Part shown: one piece after another, positions 23,001 to 34,300 of the stretch
Position numbering within the stretch: position 1 is the first letter of the stretch
Layout of the letters: every line of letters begins with the position of its first letter
Origin: Klebsormidium nitens
Lineage: Eukaryota; Streptophyta; Klebsormidiophyceae; Klebsormidiales; Klebsormidiaceae
DNA length: 64,000 bases
Assembly: GCA_000708835.1 (NCBI GenBank)
Contig: DF236953.1
Span: 298,523-362,522, forward strand
Direction: 5' to 3'
Position numbers and translations under genes: made by a program
Notes under the pieces: generated by a model
Seen by the model: only the letters and a program-made list of their open reading frames with translations
Told to the model about the DNA's origin: nothing
Databases searched by the model: none

Positions 23001-25711
23001 TAGAAGCGTCCAAGACAACTCTGACCGTCGCACCTTGTGCCTGCACCCTGCTACGCCTAGAGCAACTCGTTTTTTTTTCAGCTTCGTAAGACGCACTGAA
23101 CCCCTCATGAAGTCTCAAATTGTTCTTGTGCCTTCTTGTCACCAAAGAGGAGACCCTTCGGGGATGCCGCCAGCTTGAGCAGCCTATGCCCACTGTAAAG
23201 GGTGCGAGTCCCCCACCTCCTATTCCCACCATATCAGAGCTGATTCCCTTCATATTTGCAGGCGCGGAGATACGACCGCGTGGTCTACCTGAATGACGTC
23301 TACTTCTGCGCCGAGGACGTCATCCTGCTGCTCATGCACGACACCGCGCACATGGCGACAGCTGTCGACACGCTCGGGGTGCCCCCCGAGGCGAACGCGA
23401 CGCGGCTCTGGATGTACGACTGGTGGGTGGCGCGGGACATCGACGGGCAGACGATGAAGGTGCCGTTCCCGCCAACCAAGGTCAACCAGAGCATCAAGTG
23501 GTGAGAGTGTAGACCATTCCATGCTACTTTTGGGCTTTGGGGGTTCAAAATAAGAGCTTCGAATGTATGACTGGTTGGTGGTGGCGCGGGACATCGACGG
23601 GCAGACCATGAAGGTGCCGTTCCCGCCAACCAAGGTCAACCAGAGCATCAAGTGGTGAGCGTTCGGCAGTTTGCGTTCTTTTAGTCGCTCTAGGGTTTCC
23701 GAATCTTGTAAATCAGCGCTTTGAAGTGGTAGGTGTGAAAGTGGTGAGTGACCTGCGACATTTACGGGCAGACGATGACGGCGCCCTTCCCGCCGATACA
23801 GGTCAATTAGAGCATCGGACGGGAAGACTATAAGCAGTCGTTTGGGCAAACTTGCCTTGGCTTTCGGGTTTGTTTTTGGTCTATGGATCTCCGCTAAAAG
23901 TACTGGTGCAAGCCCCTTCCCGTGCAACGAGATTGTGACTGTGGTTTCGCGGGTGTTCTACAGCAAGAAACTCGACTCCCCCTCCAGCCGCCTTTAGCTC
24001 CACAAACCTTTTACCAATTTGTTTGCGCAGGTTTGAGGAGGGCAAGCCCATTCCCGTGTACTGCTCGAGCAACGGGGATGAATGACGTCGACCTGCATCT
24101 GTTGTCCCACAAAAACATCTAGATTCAATCCCGCTTGTTGATTAACCACCTCTATTGACACTAACCAGATTTCGCGTGTACAGGTTTGAGGAGGGCAAAC
24201 CCATTCCCGTGTACTGCTCGTGCAACGGGATGGTGAGCGTCGACTCGCGCATATTCTACGACAAGAAGCTGACGTTCCGGTCCAAGAGCTGGCACGGGGA
24301 GTGCTCCGCATCCGAGTACTCGCACTTTTGTGCGGACGTGTGGAGAGTCTACGGTCCGGACACGCGCATTGTGATGGACGGGCGGGTCGTTGTGGCCTAT
24401 CAAGAGCAGGAGGTGGGTTGTACTCTCAGATATTTGGATTTATCATTTGGGCTTGATGCATCTGCCTTCATGAGAGTTCTTGGGTCATGAGACCAGGTCT
24501 TTTATGAAACGGGACTTGGGGTTTTTGTTAGAAAGGTATTGTGCTACGGATGAAACTTGGTGTTACCGAATGTGCTTCGGCCTACCAAGAACAGGAGGTG
24601 GGCTGTCCGGAATGTTATCCCGCGCTAGAACCTGAGGTATGGGTTTGTTTTGAGGTTTGAGAATAAATTGGCAGGTAGTTGTGGCTTATCAGGAGCAGGT
24701 GGGCCGTACTTTGAGATCTCGGGATTTAGGTTCGGGTTTGATGCAACGGTTCTCGTGAGCGTTTTGGGGTTAGTAGAGCTGCTTTTATGGAACTGGTTTT
24801 GGGGTCTCGAGTGTACTCTTGTAGTAGGGATGTCGTGCTTCGGATAATACCTGATGCATGTCGAATGGTCATTGGCGTATCAAGAGCAGGAGGTGGGCCG
24901 TCCTCAAATCAGACGATGTAGGGGTTGAGGGTAGGGTTATGTTTTTTGTTCCATAGCGGACGGGCGGGTTGTTGTGACTTATCAGGACCACATGGGGGGC
25001 TGTCCGGAAAGGTCACGGCTTTAGGATTCGGGTTAGAACTTAACCCTTGAGGTTCGAGGGTGATATCCGGGTGTTGGGAGAATGTCGTGCTTGCGGATGG
25101 GGAGATTGTGGTTTGCCAAGAGCAGAGAACTGGCCGGAGCCTGCTCGCTTAAACATACTCAATCTTCTGCCTTGCACTCCCACCGTAGATTCCTCACTTG
25201 TATGACCGCCTCAGGGCTTTGAGTTGCCTTTCGGCCCCTCTGTTCGCTGTGGTGGAGGCATGCAGCCAGTGACCAGCAAAAAGCGGTACCCTTTGCAGAG
25301 CTTCAGCCATTCCAGATGTGACACAAAGACAAAGCCCCAGCCCCTAAGATCTAAAAGTAGAAGGAAAGTCACCTGAGCTACAGTTTTTGGCTTCCCCTTG
25401 GAACGGAGTCACACGTTCATAGCTCACCCCAATTTTCCAAGATGTGGATCCACTACATAACTGCCAACCTCAGATTCCAGAACCCCAACGTCGTCTCAGA
25501 AGATTCATCGGACCCACTTTCAAGTATTCGTACTGCAGTGGAGACACGTGGCCATGGCCCGCCGAAAAGCGGTCCCCCCCCACATGTCCACCCCGCAAGA
25601 CGTGGGCATCCGACCAAACCCGTGGCTGCCTCTACCCCCCGTAGATCGCACCCTTGTGTATAACACGCTCAAGCATATACCAGCCCACATCGAACCACCC
25701 ATTACAACCAG
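20099..25711 (+). CDS. GT69 (CAP59/CMT1-like) glycosyltransferase interrupted by a jacalin-like exon
   Basis: Exons 20099-20630, 21624-21877, 22297-22716, 23262-23500, 24184-24412 and a less certain 25500-25711 are phase-compatible. The N-terminus is a type II membrane anchor (hydrophobic stretch about residues 66-86), so Golgi location is expected. GT69 signatures run across exons 1-2 and 4-5: RIFFSLNLRDNDG, FLSIYESGSTD, DRVVYLNDVYFC, YDWWVARDIDGQ, VYCSCNGMVSVD and ECSASEYSHFCADVW. Known members are fungal alpha-1,3-mannosyltransferases; the substrate here is unknown. Exon 3 (140 codons, phase 0 on both sides) encodes a jacalin-like beta-prism segment (GIDVWSDD..ELYTG, AIAGFGGWGFELQPG) and sits inside the catalytic domain. 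An alternative end is an exon from about 25187 that stops after 27 codons. The chain may instead continue into the lectin exons at 26107-30164. Confidence 0.78.
23562..23822. repeat. Two donor-edge echoes of GT69 exon 4
   Basis: The exon end and donor (23425-23505) recur at 23562-23660 with 76 bases matching except one, including the AAGTG|GTGAG donor. They recur again at 23730-23822, decayed and with small gaps. Confidence 0.95.
24025..24095. repeat. Acceptor-edge echo of GT69 exon 5
   Basis: The exon start at 24184 (CAG|GTTTGAGGAGGGC) is duplicated about 155 bp upstream at 24032, with its own CAG and about 55 matching bases. Use of this upstream acceptor would reach a TGA within about 20 codons. 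Confidence 0.93.
24575..25140. repeat. Five donor-edge echoes of GT69 exon 5
   Basis: The exon end GCCTATCAAGAGCAGGAG with donor GTGGG (24396-24417) reappears near 24580, 24675, 24866, 24962 and 25098, increasingly altered. The first three keep the GTGGG donor. Confidence 0.85.
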
Positions 25712-26106
25712 GTAAGGGTCTCTTGCTTTCTTTGACTAGTCACAAGCTTGTATGCTAACGAAGGGCAGCGATGAGATTGTTGATATGCTTAGATCTTTCC
25801 AGTCCGTCATGAGAATTGGCTTGTGACATCCGTGTGCTGGCTTTGACCGCTCAGCGATGAATTAAGCACGACATCAAAATGCAATCTAGCGGCCAGCCCT
25901 CTTCTTTGATCCGCTCAGATTGTCTCTTGCTCGTTTGACAAGCTGCCTATGCTCCATTCTTCCGTTTCGGACTTCGTTCTTTCCTGCTCCAATTCCCCGC
26001 ACCTCCCTCCCGTTCTTCGGTGCAAAACGAGCTATTCGTGGAGTCCTATCCTCGGCGCAGAGGATTCCGAAATCCGTCCCCTTCTGAGGCGCTTTCTCAA
26101 CTGCAG

Positions 26107-29100
26107 CTGCGTACCGATTCACGAGGACAGCGCGCGCGAGGCAGTTCCGCGCTGGGCATACGAGATCATGACCCCCAACCCGCTCGCGAGCCCGCCCAAC
26201 GACTGGAAGTGGTCCGCGTTGAGCCAAATTCGAGACGGTGAGACCGTCGTGCTTTCCAACGTAGCATTAGTGCCTTACCGGAACCGTATGGTTCCGAGTA
26301 AATAAATAAACTTTTGCCCCTCGGCCCCTCGGAAAGCTACATTACCTGTCTTCCATTCGATAGTGATTTCCCGGATCAGTAAATTATCGCCGACTTGCTG
26401 TCGGAATCAAAAATACATCAACCTGTCACCCCCTTAGCAGCCTTTTGGGGGGCAAAATGCGCTCGGGAGCGTTGTCAGGGCGGATTCGGAAACAGGGTCG
26501 GATGCATTGAAATTATTTTTCAAAAGAGGTCGTAATCAATCAAATAATCGTCACTCTTGAGCATTTGGAATCATTCCGTTCCGGTGCGGTAAGCTCTAGC
26601 TATAGTAAGCTCCTACATCAACAATGAAAACCTACACTCAAAATCCAACCCACAGAATCGCCTGCTCCGTACGCATACCCACCCAAACCCCCAAAGTGAC
26701 GTCATCACGTCCCAGACTGGTTAGCTTACCGTTGCGAAAGCTAATTATTGCACCTTCGAAGATCGTTCGCCTAAGTTTCCTTCTTGTTCGGATTCGTTGC
26801 ATCATTGTGTCAATTTTTGGTTTAAAGATGCCTCGTACGGCCCAACGTTTTGACCTTTTCCGTGTGCCTGTTTCCTTTGCATCCGCCAGTTCAACCAGCC
26901 CCGATGCCACGAACTGTCATTCTAGGCTCTTGCATTAGAAGTGTTTGAGTTCGTGTTGAGTACTCTTTAGTGTCGCTACGTGACCTGCGAAAGTGTCAAT
27001 TAGGCGTTCCCAATGTTACACCTTGAAATTCGAGCTCGTTAATTGCCGGACATGCTTAGAGCAAAAGTAACGAGGCGCAGAGCGGGAGACTAATCCTCGG
27101 CGCTGGAAAGAGCGACCCTAGCCCAACCTCTTGAACAATTTTCATTGCGGCGTTCGGTTTCGGGCAGATTTCCGCTTCGCGATTCTCCCTGAAGAGAATC
27201 TTCTGTCCTTAGTCAAGGCCGCACAGAAAGACACCGGTCCACAGAATCATTGCGCCATTCCTACTTTCGAAAGCCTTTGGAAAGAGAGTGAATCTCGTTC
27301 TCCCGGTCAGAACAGTTTAAGGCTCGACTCGAGGTGTTTGAATCTGAATTGCAACCGAGGCCTTAGCTCAACCCGGTCCGTTCTTTGCAGACTGGAAGCT
27401 GCCGCGTGAGAGCGAGCCTGGTTTGTCTCTCAGTCACAACACAGCCGCAGGTGAGCCTTGGTGTTGTTACTCATAAGCCTCTTCTTCTTGCATCTGAGAA
27501 CGCCGCTTTCCCTAGTCGCGAGCATGGGCTTCTTCGTTTTGATCTTGGCTACTTTGGAAAAGGCCGGATCATATCTCGATGAGAAAGAACCGATCGTAAG
27601 GAACGGGCTAAGCCAATGTTTACCAAGAAGTGGGGGGCTCCTCGTCCACCTTTTGTTGGTACCTCGGGGAGTGTAGTTTTCAACGGCTTTCAGCAGCGAT
27701 AGCTGGAAGAGTAAAAGCGCAGAGTCTGATCTGTCTCGGAGCCTTAGTCTATCCGTTCGCGGCTCCATAATGAGATCATTTTCTTTCTTAGTCCTTCCCA
27801 CTCTCGGGGTCTAAGCCTGTAAAGCCTGACACTCGGCCTCGGCAAAGAGCGCCTTCGCAGTGCCCGAAAGATCAGCACGCGTAAGCCCCAAAGGAAGAGC
27901 ACTTTGCAGCGCATGAAAAGTCAGCACTCGTAATTCCCAAAACCTTATTCGCACCGTCTCTTCACAGGCCCTCTCAACGCGTACGGCTACCCGCTGTCGC
28001 CCCACGCGTCGCGGCTCTACAGCGGGAACGTAATCCGGATCGGGGAGGGCAGCCGGCTCGTCTCCAGAAACATGAAGTACATGCTGTTGTTCCAGTACGA
28101 TCGCAGAGTGGTGACGTATCAGCTGGGTTTCCCGCTGAAAGCGGTGTCCGAGTGGCAGCCCGACACGCTGAGCAGCGTCCACGTGGCAATGCAGAGGGAT
28201 GGTGAGCCCGCCACGTGGCATGCTTAGTTGTCCTTTCTGAGCCGGTTCTGCGTTTCGAGTGGCAGCCCGACACGCTCAGCAGCGTCCACGTGGCAATGCA
28301 GACGGATGGTGAGCCCGACACGTGGCATGCTTGCTTCGTCTTTTCGACATCTTTCCTTGAGTTCTGGTAGAACACGCCGAAGGGCGTCCATATGGCAATG
28401 CAGAGGGATGGTGAGCCCGCCACGTGGCACGCTTACTTGGCCCTTTTGACCTGTTTTTGTGTTCTGAGGGGAGCCTGAGAATGGCGTCCCTGTGGCAATG
28501 CGGAAGGACTGTGAGCCTGTAACGTGGCGTGTCCCCTTCGAGAGCAAAGGGAATACTGACGTATGGATCTCTTCCTGTGCTAATTCCAGATTCTCAGTCA
28601 GCGAATTACCTTCGAAGCCAAGAACGACAAGCCAGTCCTCAACTCTCGCCTCTGGAGTGAAGAATCCCTTCCATTCTCGCGACTTACAAGCCTCATTTCT
28701 GTTCATGCAGGCAATGTAGTGCTGTCTGGGACGAACGGCGCCCCCAAATGGTCCTCCGAGACAGCCGCCGGGAACAAAGCGTACATGGAGCTGTCCAACA
28801 ACGGAACGCTCGAGGTGCGGGTAGACACCAACGGAGCGTCGCGGCTGCTCTGGACTAAGTCCACCATCGCCCCTCTGAATCCAAGTAAAGGTGCGGCGCT
28901 TCGTGACGTACATAGCATGCGTTATCTGCGTTTCCTTGTCTCTTGTTTTGCTTGGGGATATAGCATATAGCATCTTGAAACTACCGTCGAGGCCAAAAAG
29001 GTGGTGATAGCCCCGTCCAAACGTTCGTGTCCTTTTCGTACGAAGATCGGTCGTTTGACCGGAAGATTGCCCCTCGTGTCTTTGGAAACTGTAGAAGAAA

Positions 29101-30164
29101 GCGTCGAGGTTGGGAACTGGAGGGTTTCCTCACGCGTGTGCTTTCAAGAGGGCGAAATTTGATGTCCGTTTTCCTAAGAAAAGATGTCTGTGCTTGCTTA
29201 GGAGACGAGGATTGGTTTTTCCAGCACCCCAGGGGCGCTAGTTTGACTGGGCTTCTCAAGGCTTTCAAAAGATGGCTCATGTAGCGTTGCGGAAGTTGTG
29301 GCGGCGAATACTGTCGTTCGAGACGCTGTTTCGATGCCTCTTGAATGTAAGTAATGTTACTGAGTACTTCTTCAGTAGTTGACAATCTCAGCGAGGAACT
29401 CGTCACAATCTCGATGCAATCAGACAAGACCTTTTCACTATGAGCATCTTCCTTTGCCGGCATAATTGATCAGGGCGTCGACACATTCGGTTGCATTTAA
29501 AGAGTGCCCCTGGATTACCTGGAGCACGTTAGAACAAGGCCTTGGTTTGTATGGACCTTACCTTAACAAGCTCCTCAACCATTCACGGCATACTTCAAAC
29601 GAGGCCTTTTCCCCTAAGGCCCTTCTCTTCTTCTTTGGAGCAGGCCCGGCTCCCATGGGCGTTGGCGGCGGCATTTTTGTTTCTTTAACGCTACTCGAGG
29701 GCGCGCATATAAACGAGGACTTAGGGGAGCTGTTAGAAGGGCTCTGTGTAAACATGGTCGGCCGCATCTTCGTCTCGGTTGCAACTGTGGGGCCGACGAA
29801 ATGGCCCCCTTGGCGGTCGGCCATGTCCGGTATTCTGATCGCCCATCTCGCGTCGCACAATAATACGGGGTGGTTTGAAACGGCCGAGGAAGCGGTTAAG
29901 TATCACGAGGGCAATTATCGGACGTTTGCGGCGGACCGCGAGGGCTTATGCTCGCTCCGGATCAACCCGGAAGCCAGGGGCTTGTACACCGGAGACATTC
30001 TGTATGATTTCGTGATCGAGTCGTTAGAAAGAAAAGACAAGGATTGCTGTGAAAACATGTTCCAAGGTGACGTGGAGCGGGTTAGCATAGATTGTAGTTG
30101 TCGAATGTGTCCGGAAAAAAGGCCCGTAAAAATAGCGGCTGGCAAAGCAGTAGGGACAACTTAA
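26107..30164 (+). CDS. Bulb-type (GNA-like) mannose-lectin region; separate gene or C-terminal half of the GT69 gene
   Basis: Secure exons are 27968-28201 and 28711-28890, both phase 1 on each side. They encode a B-lectin domain: LYSGNVIRIGEGSRLVS, QYDRRVVTY, then QRDGNVVLS (matching QxDxNxVxY except its last residue) split by the intron, and PKWSSET..LLW. A terminal exon 29644-30164 joins in phase and adds 173 residues of no recognised family with a Cys-rich tail (SIDCSCRMCPEKRP). Two further candidate exons, 26107-26237 and 27391-27450, have good splice sites and phases that link 25711 to 27968. If used, one protein of about 1,000 residues would join GT69, jacalin and bulb-lectin parts. If not, the lectin gene's start is unidentified. 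Confidence 0.55.
28255..28545. repeat. Three donor-edge echoes of the lectin exon
   Basis: The end of the 27968-28201 exon plus donor and 25 bases of intron (GTCCACGTGGCAATGCAG.., then GGTGAGCCCGCCACGTGGCA) recur at 28256-28340, 28378-28440 and 28475-28530. All keep GTGAGC at the donor position. Confidence 0.93.
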
Positions 30165-31369
30165 GTTGTAAGGCATAATTTATGTACATTGGATGCTGCT
30201 GACTATGCGGGCTCAACCTGCCCCGACGTTAACCTTGGTCAAAATAGAGGTCAATTGAGGATCGTACGGCTTAGGTGGTATCAATCTTCGGCTGAAGGTT
30301 TAGCAACCCACAGAAACGCAAGGCTATTGTTACTCTTTGTTTAAATTTGACGCGGTTAAAACCGCACCTGTTCTTTAAGCTTCAGTAGCTCTTCCCGCAA
30401 CCGACACGGTGGGACCGGCTTGACCGGTTGACGAACTAGCTATAAGTCGGTGCATCATGTCAATAGACGTGCAGCGTCATGCTGCGAATCATTTGGACTT
30501 ATCCTTTCGTCAGAGCCCGGGCGGCCGCGCGGCCTGCACATCATGCAGGCCGCCAGCTGTAATTGCCGCGCGTGCAGGTCTGCAACTCTACTAGATATAC
30601 AGGCTAGATCGGCTTGTCCATGCAGATCAGTGCTTGGCACGTGCAGGCACATGTGCGACCCTTATCGCGAGAGCGGGCGCACTTAATTGCACTGCATGTG
30701 CTGAAAAACAATCGAGAGGAATTTAAATCGCGTCGATCAGATACAGCTGGCATGTGCGCATGTATATGGCAGCTGTCATATATGCAACTAGTGCATGATA
30801 AGCTATACACATGTATATGTCGGACATGGGGACCGCAAGCTCATACATACATATACCTGGAGCTAGTACTGTATCATTACGCGTGCAACTTGGCCAGGGC
30901 CGGCAAATGCAATTATAGTAACTTAACTACCAGCAAGTGCAGCTGTACGTTCCAGTTATCCGCGAGTCCTGATTCAAGCGCATGCCTTTGTACTATAAGG
31001 CAGCTAGACATGCACCATGAGCAGCGGACGGTCGACCGCATGCATGTCCACATCGGGCTGCCATCGATCATGCACCGAGTCACATTCCGACGGTCAATGA
31101 ACACTGCCGGCCGGGCCTTATAGTTTTTCACAGACGTTCAATATCTGTTTAATGTACGGGTCAGGAGTGCAAAACGTGTGCGTCGTTTTGGAAACGGCTC
31201 GACCATCATGAAGCAGGAAAACACGTGTCACTTTTGCACTGATCATTCAAGTGCAAGCAAATATCGAAATGCCATGCCTTACCTTGTGAGAAGGCGCATT
31301 GTTTGACATCCTTACACTGATATGAAAACCTCTTCTTAACGTTCTTCAATAGGCTTCCATACGCTCCCG
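30165..31369. other. Convergent intergenic spacer with TGCA-rich island
   Basis: This spacer lies between the lectin stop (+) and the GDPD stop (-). About 30440-31130 is compositionally odd: by eye it has about 17 TGCA tetramers, where about three are expected in 690 bp, plus many CATG, GATC and TATA palindromes. No gene, long inverted repeat or tandem repeat was recognised. Confidence 0.6.
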
Positions 31370-34300
31370 TCACACTACGTAACCGGCCTCTTTACATGCA
31401 TTTCGTGCCGCGTGTATCTCTCCTTTGAGCTTTCGAGGGTGATTCGTCACAATCGCCGCAACTCCGATGTCTAGCAGATTACGCATTATCCCTCCTTCAT
31501 TGACAGTCCACGTGTATATTTCCTTGCTGTGCCTGCAAAAGGAGGACAGAAGGAGGAAAGATATTGTCAAGCAACAAATTTCACCGCTCTTGTCAACTTC
31601 AAAACGATGACTGCTCTTCACATGGAGGCAAGATGGCTGGTTACACATCTTCGAGACTCGGGCTTCACTTGAGCCTTTACAGTGGCAAAAAGCATCTGAG
31701 ATGACATGTAGAGTAACTCCTTCCTCAAAGTGCTTTAAGAACACTTTTGAATCCCCGTATCCAACCCTTGCAAGGGAAGAAAAACAGCCTTGATTTCATG
31801 ACCGGTCATTGTCTACGCTTAGGAGTCACTACAAGATCCATGAGAGCAGAAAGGCCCCTTCCAACGGCAGCAGACCAGTTCGAGCGCTTTGTACAAACAT
31901 GGTGGATGCAACTTTCAGGAGCCTTCGGAATCGCACTCCCTCCGAGATGTCATTCCCCACGAACAACCCGATCCTCCCCCAATCAAAAATCTCACATCAG
32001 GCACCTGCGCGGAATCTACGGCACATACAGCTGTCTCCGTCCATCTTGCCACCGGGTTTCCAAGTTCATGCAGACTTCCTGATCTTGGACCGTCCGATTG
32101 GCAATGGAACTGTATCCGACGGCTTACAATGGGGGACCAGACATTGGAAATTGATACTGGGGTGGCGAGTTGACGTGAAGAGCTGAACCTTTGCGCTAGT
32201 TTCACCAGCGTTTCATCGACGACCGCCCAGTGGGCCCCGACAACCTGCATTCCCGCGTGCCTCACAAAGCTCTCCTCCCTCCGGTTGGGATGGGTCTCGT
32301 TGTTTAGGATATACCCGACCTGTGCCGACGGTCAGAAGTTAGAGGCGACTTGCAGTCATCGAAGACCACTTCTAGTCCAACACGGGGAGCGGGTGTCTCC
32401 AGGCATCTTGAATCTTCGACAGTCATCAGAGCCCACTTGCGACTGACGGTGATATGAAACTAAGCATTGAGTTCGACCCGTGAGTAGAGAAGCGTCTCGA
32501 GTCCCGTGCCCACCCTTATGTAGGGACGTCCAGGATTCAAAAAGGCAAACCGCCCGCCGACCACGCCCTTAGAAAGGTCAAAATCTCACCAAGGGTGACA
32601 TTGGCCCTATCTCCTGGTCCAGAAGGGTCGTTGCGGGGATTTGGTGACCCCCCTTTGTCAAGCGTTGCTTTGGGGGGGTTCGTAAACCGAGTGCGGCTAA
32701 GTTCGGTCCAAAGCGAGCAGTAGGACTCGAGAAAGAATGACAAAAGTTCTGGCTTGAGACTTCATTCGAGTCCATGAAATTCTCAAAACATTCTTCTGAG
32801 ACTGTGCGCCCACAGCCGGTGTCAATTGTCTGAGTGTGCATCCAAGACGTCTGCGAAAACGGTCTCAGGTCTTTGATTGTTGATGATGCTTTAGAAGCCC
32901 TGCCCGACACACACAGCAGGAGAAGCAAGGAGCAGCACGGGTCTCAAGGGATAAGCACCTTTCGCAAGGGTTCCAACGCTTGCACCGCGAGGGGGAGCGT
33001 GTCGTACTTGGCCCACACGAGGCAGTTGGTGCAGCCCGCCCTGTTCATCTGTGAAGAGAAGCGTAGTGAATGGTTGAGAAAGTGAACTTCCATGGAAAAA
33101 AAAGGAGAAGAAGGGTAGATCTCCTGCGGACGGTTTGGTGCAGCCAGCCGTGTTAATATGCGAAGACAGACGTAGTGATTGTTTGAATAAGTGGAGTCCC
33201 ATAGAAGAGCAGAAAAGGCGAAGCGTGGATCTCCTGCAAACGGAAACCAGTTGTCACATCAAGGGAGACTTGGCGGAAAGGAGAAGACACGGACCTTCTG
33301 CCCACGCTTTGCAGCGACCTGCAGTACGTCACCGTTCTCGCATGTGCGCGAGTAGAGATCGCTGACCACAATCAACGACATCTTCCGCCGTGTCAATAAG
33401 ATTAAAACCTTAAATTCCAAGAAAGCATTGTAAGTCAGTGGTGAAAAGGTGCCTTTCGCAGGCCTGGAGGGCACAGCACTGTCAAACTGATGCTTTTCTC
33501 TCGACTTGTGACGCATCAGGAACAGATCAGGAAGGGCCGGACAACTGATCCCCACATATGCGCCCATCCCTGACATCTTCCGAGAAGCCCTCCGTCTCAA
33601 GCGGACAACACTGACAAGACTGACAGCGCCTCCAATTCCCAATACTGATGTTCCACGCAAGACCGAGATGATCGCTCCGTACATACATCCCGTCGACCGT
33701 TGGACCCTAAACCCCAAGCGGACGACAGAACGACTTGGAGAGGGCTCGAGAACTCCAAGAGTGATGCACCGCACAGAGTTGACGAGATTGCTCACCACAT
33801 CCACGACGTCTTGCGCCAGGCCTTCCTCTCCACGTGGCGGCCCGATCTTGACGTCCACCACAATCTGAACCAAGTGCTTCGACACTAGCTGCAGGAACAA
33901 AAGCGGAACGCCTTGACCACTACCAGCGCAGCGCGTCTTATCACTAGATTAAAGAGGTAATAAGACACTATTAGCTGCAAGACAAATTAAAATCACCGTC
34001 AGTACAGGCGTCAAAATCGCAAGAGCATCGAACAATGAGGCTCCCGTTGTGCATCGATGCTAGCTGCAGGTCAAAAGCGGAACGCCGTTGGGAATCCTTA
34101 GCACAGCGCATCGGAGATCAAGAATATCGAGTATCCGACCTTTTTTGTTCCCGAGAGAGCTTCGAACCTTTTGCATGCTTGGTTGTCAAAGCTCCCAGAT
34201 CTAGTTGCAGTCTTTCGTTCATAATCAAGCGAACAGAGTCTGACCACTTTAAGGATCTTAGGATCCTCGAGATCTCAATGCGTGACGCTGGTAGAATTCG

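Noticed and set aside
25442-25663. Alternative frames through the 25.4-25.7 kb GC-rich stretch
   Set aside because: They end in early stops or lack a phase-compatible acceptor; the frame ending at the CCAG|GTAAGG donor was preferred, with low certainty.
33290-33400. Possible extra GDPD exon (SDLYSRTCENGDVLQ)
   Set aside because: Exons 6 and 7 join directly in phase and give the family order VVDV then GCTNCLVWAK; an extra exon would interrupt it.
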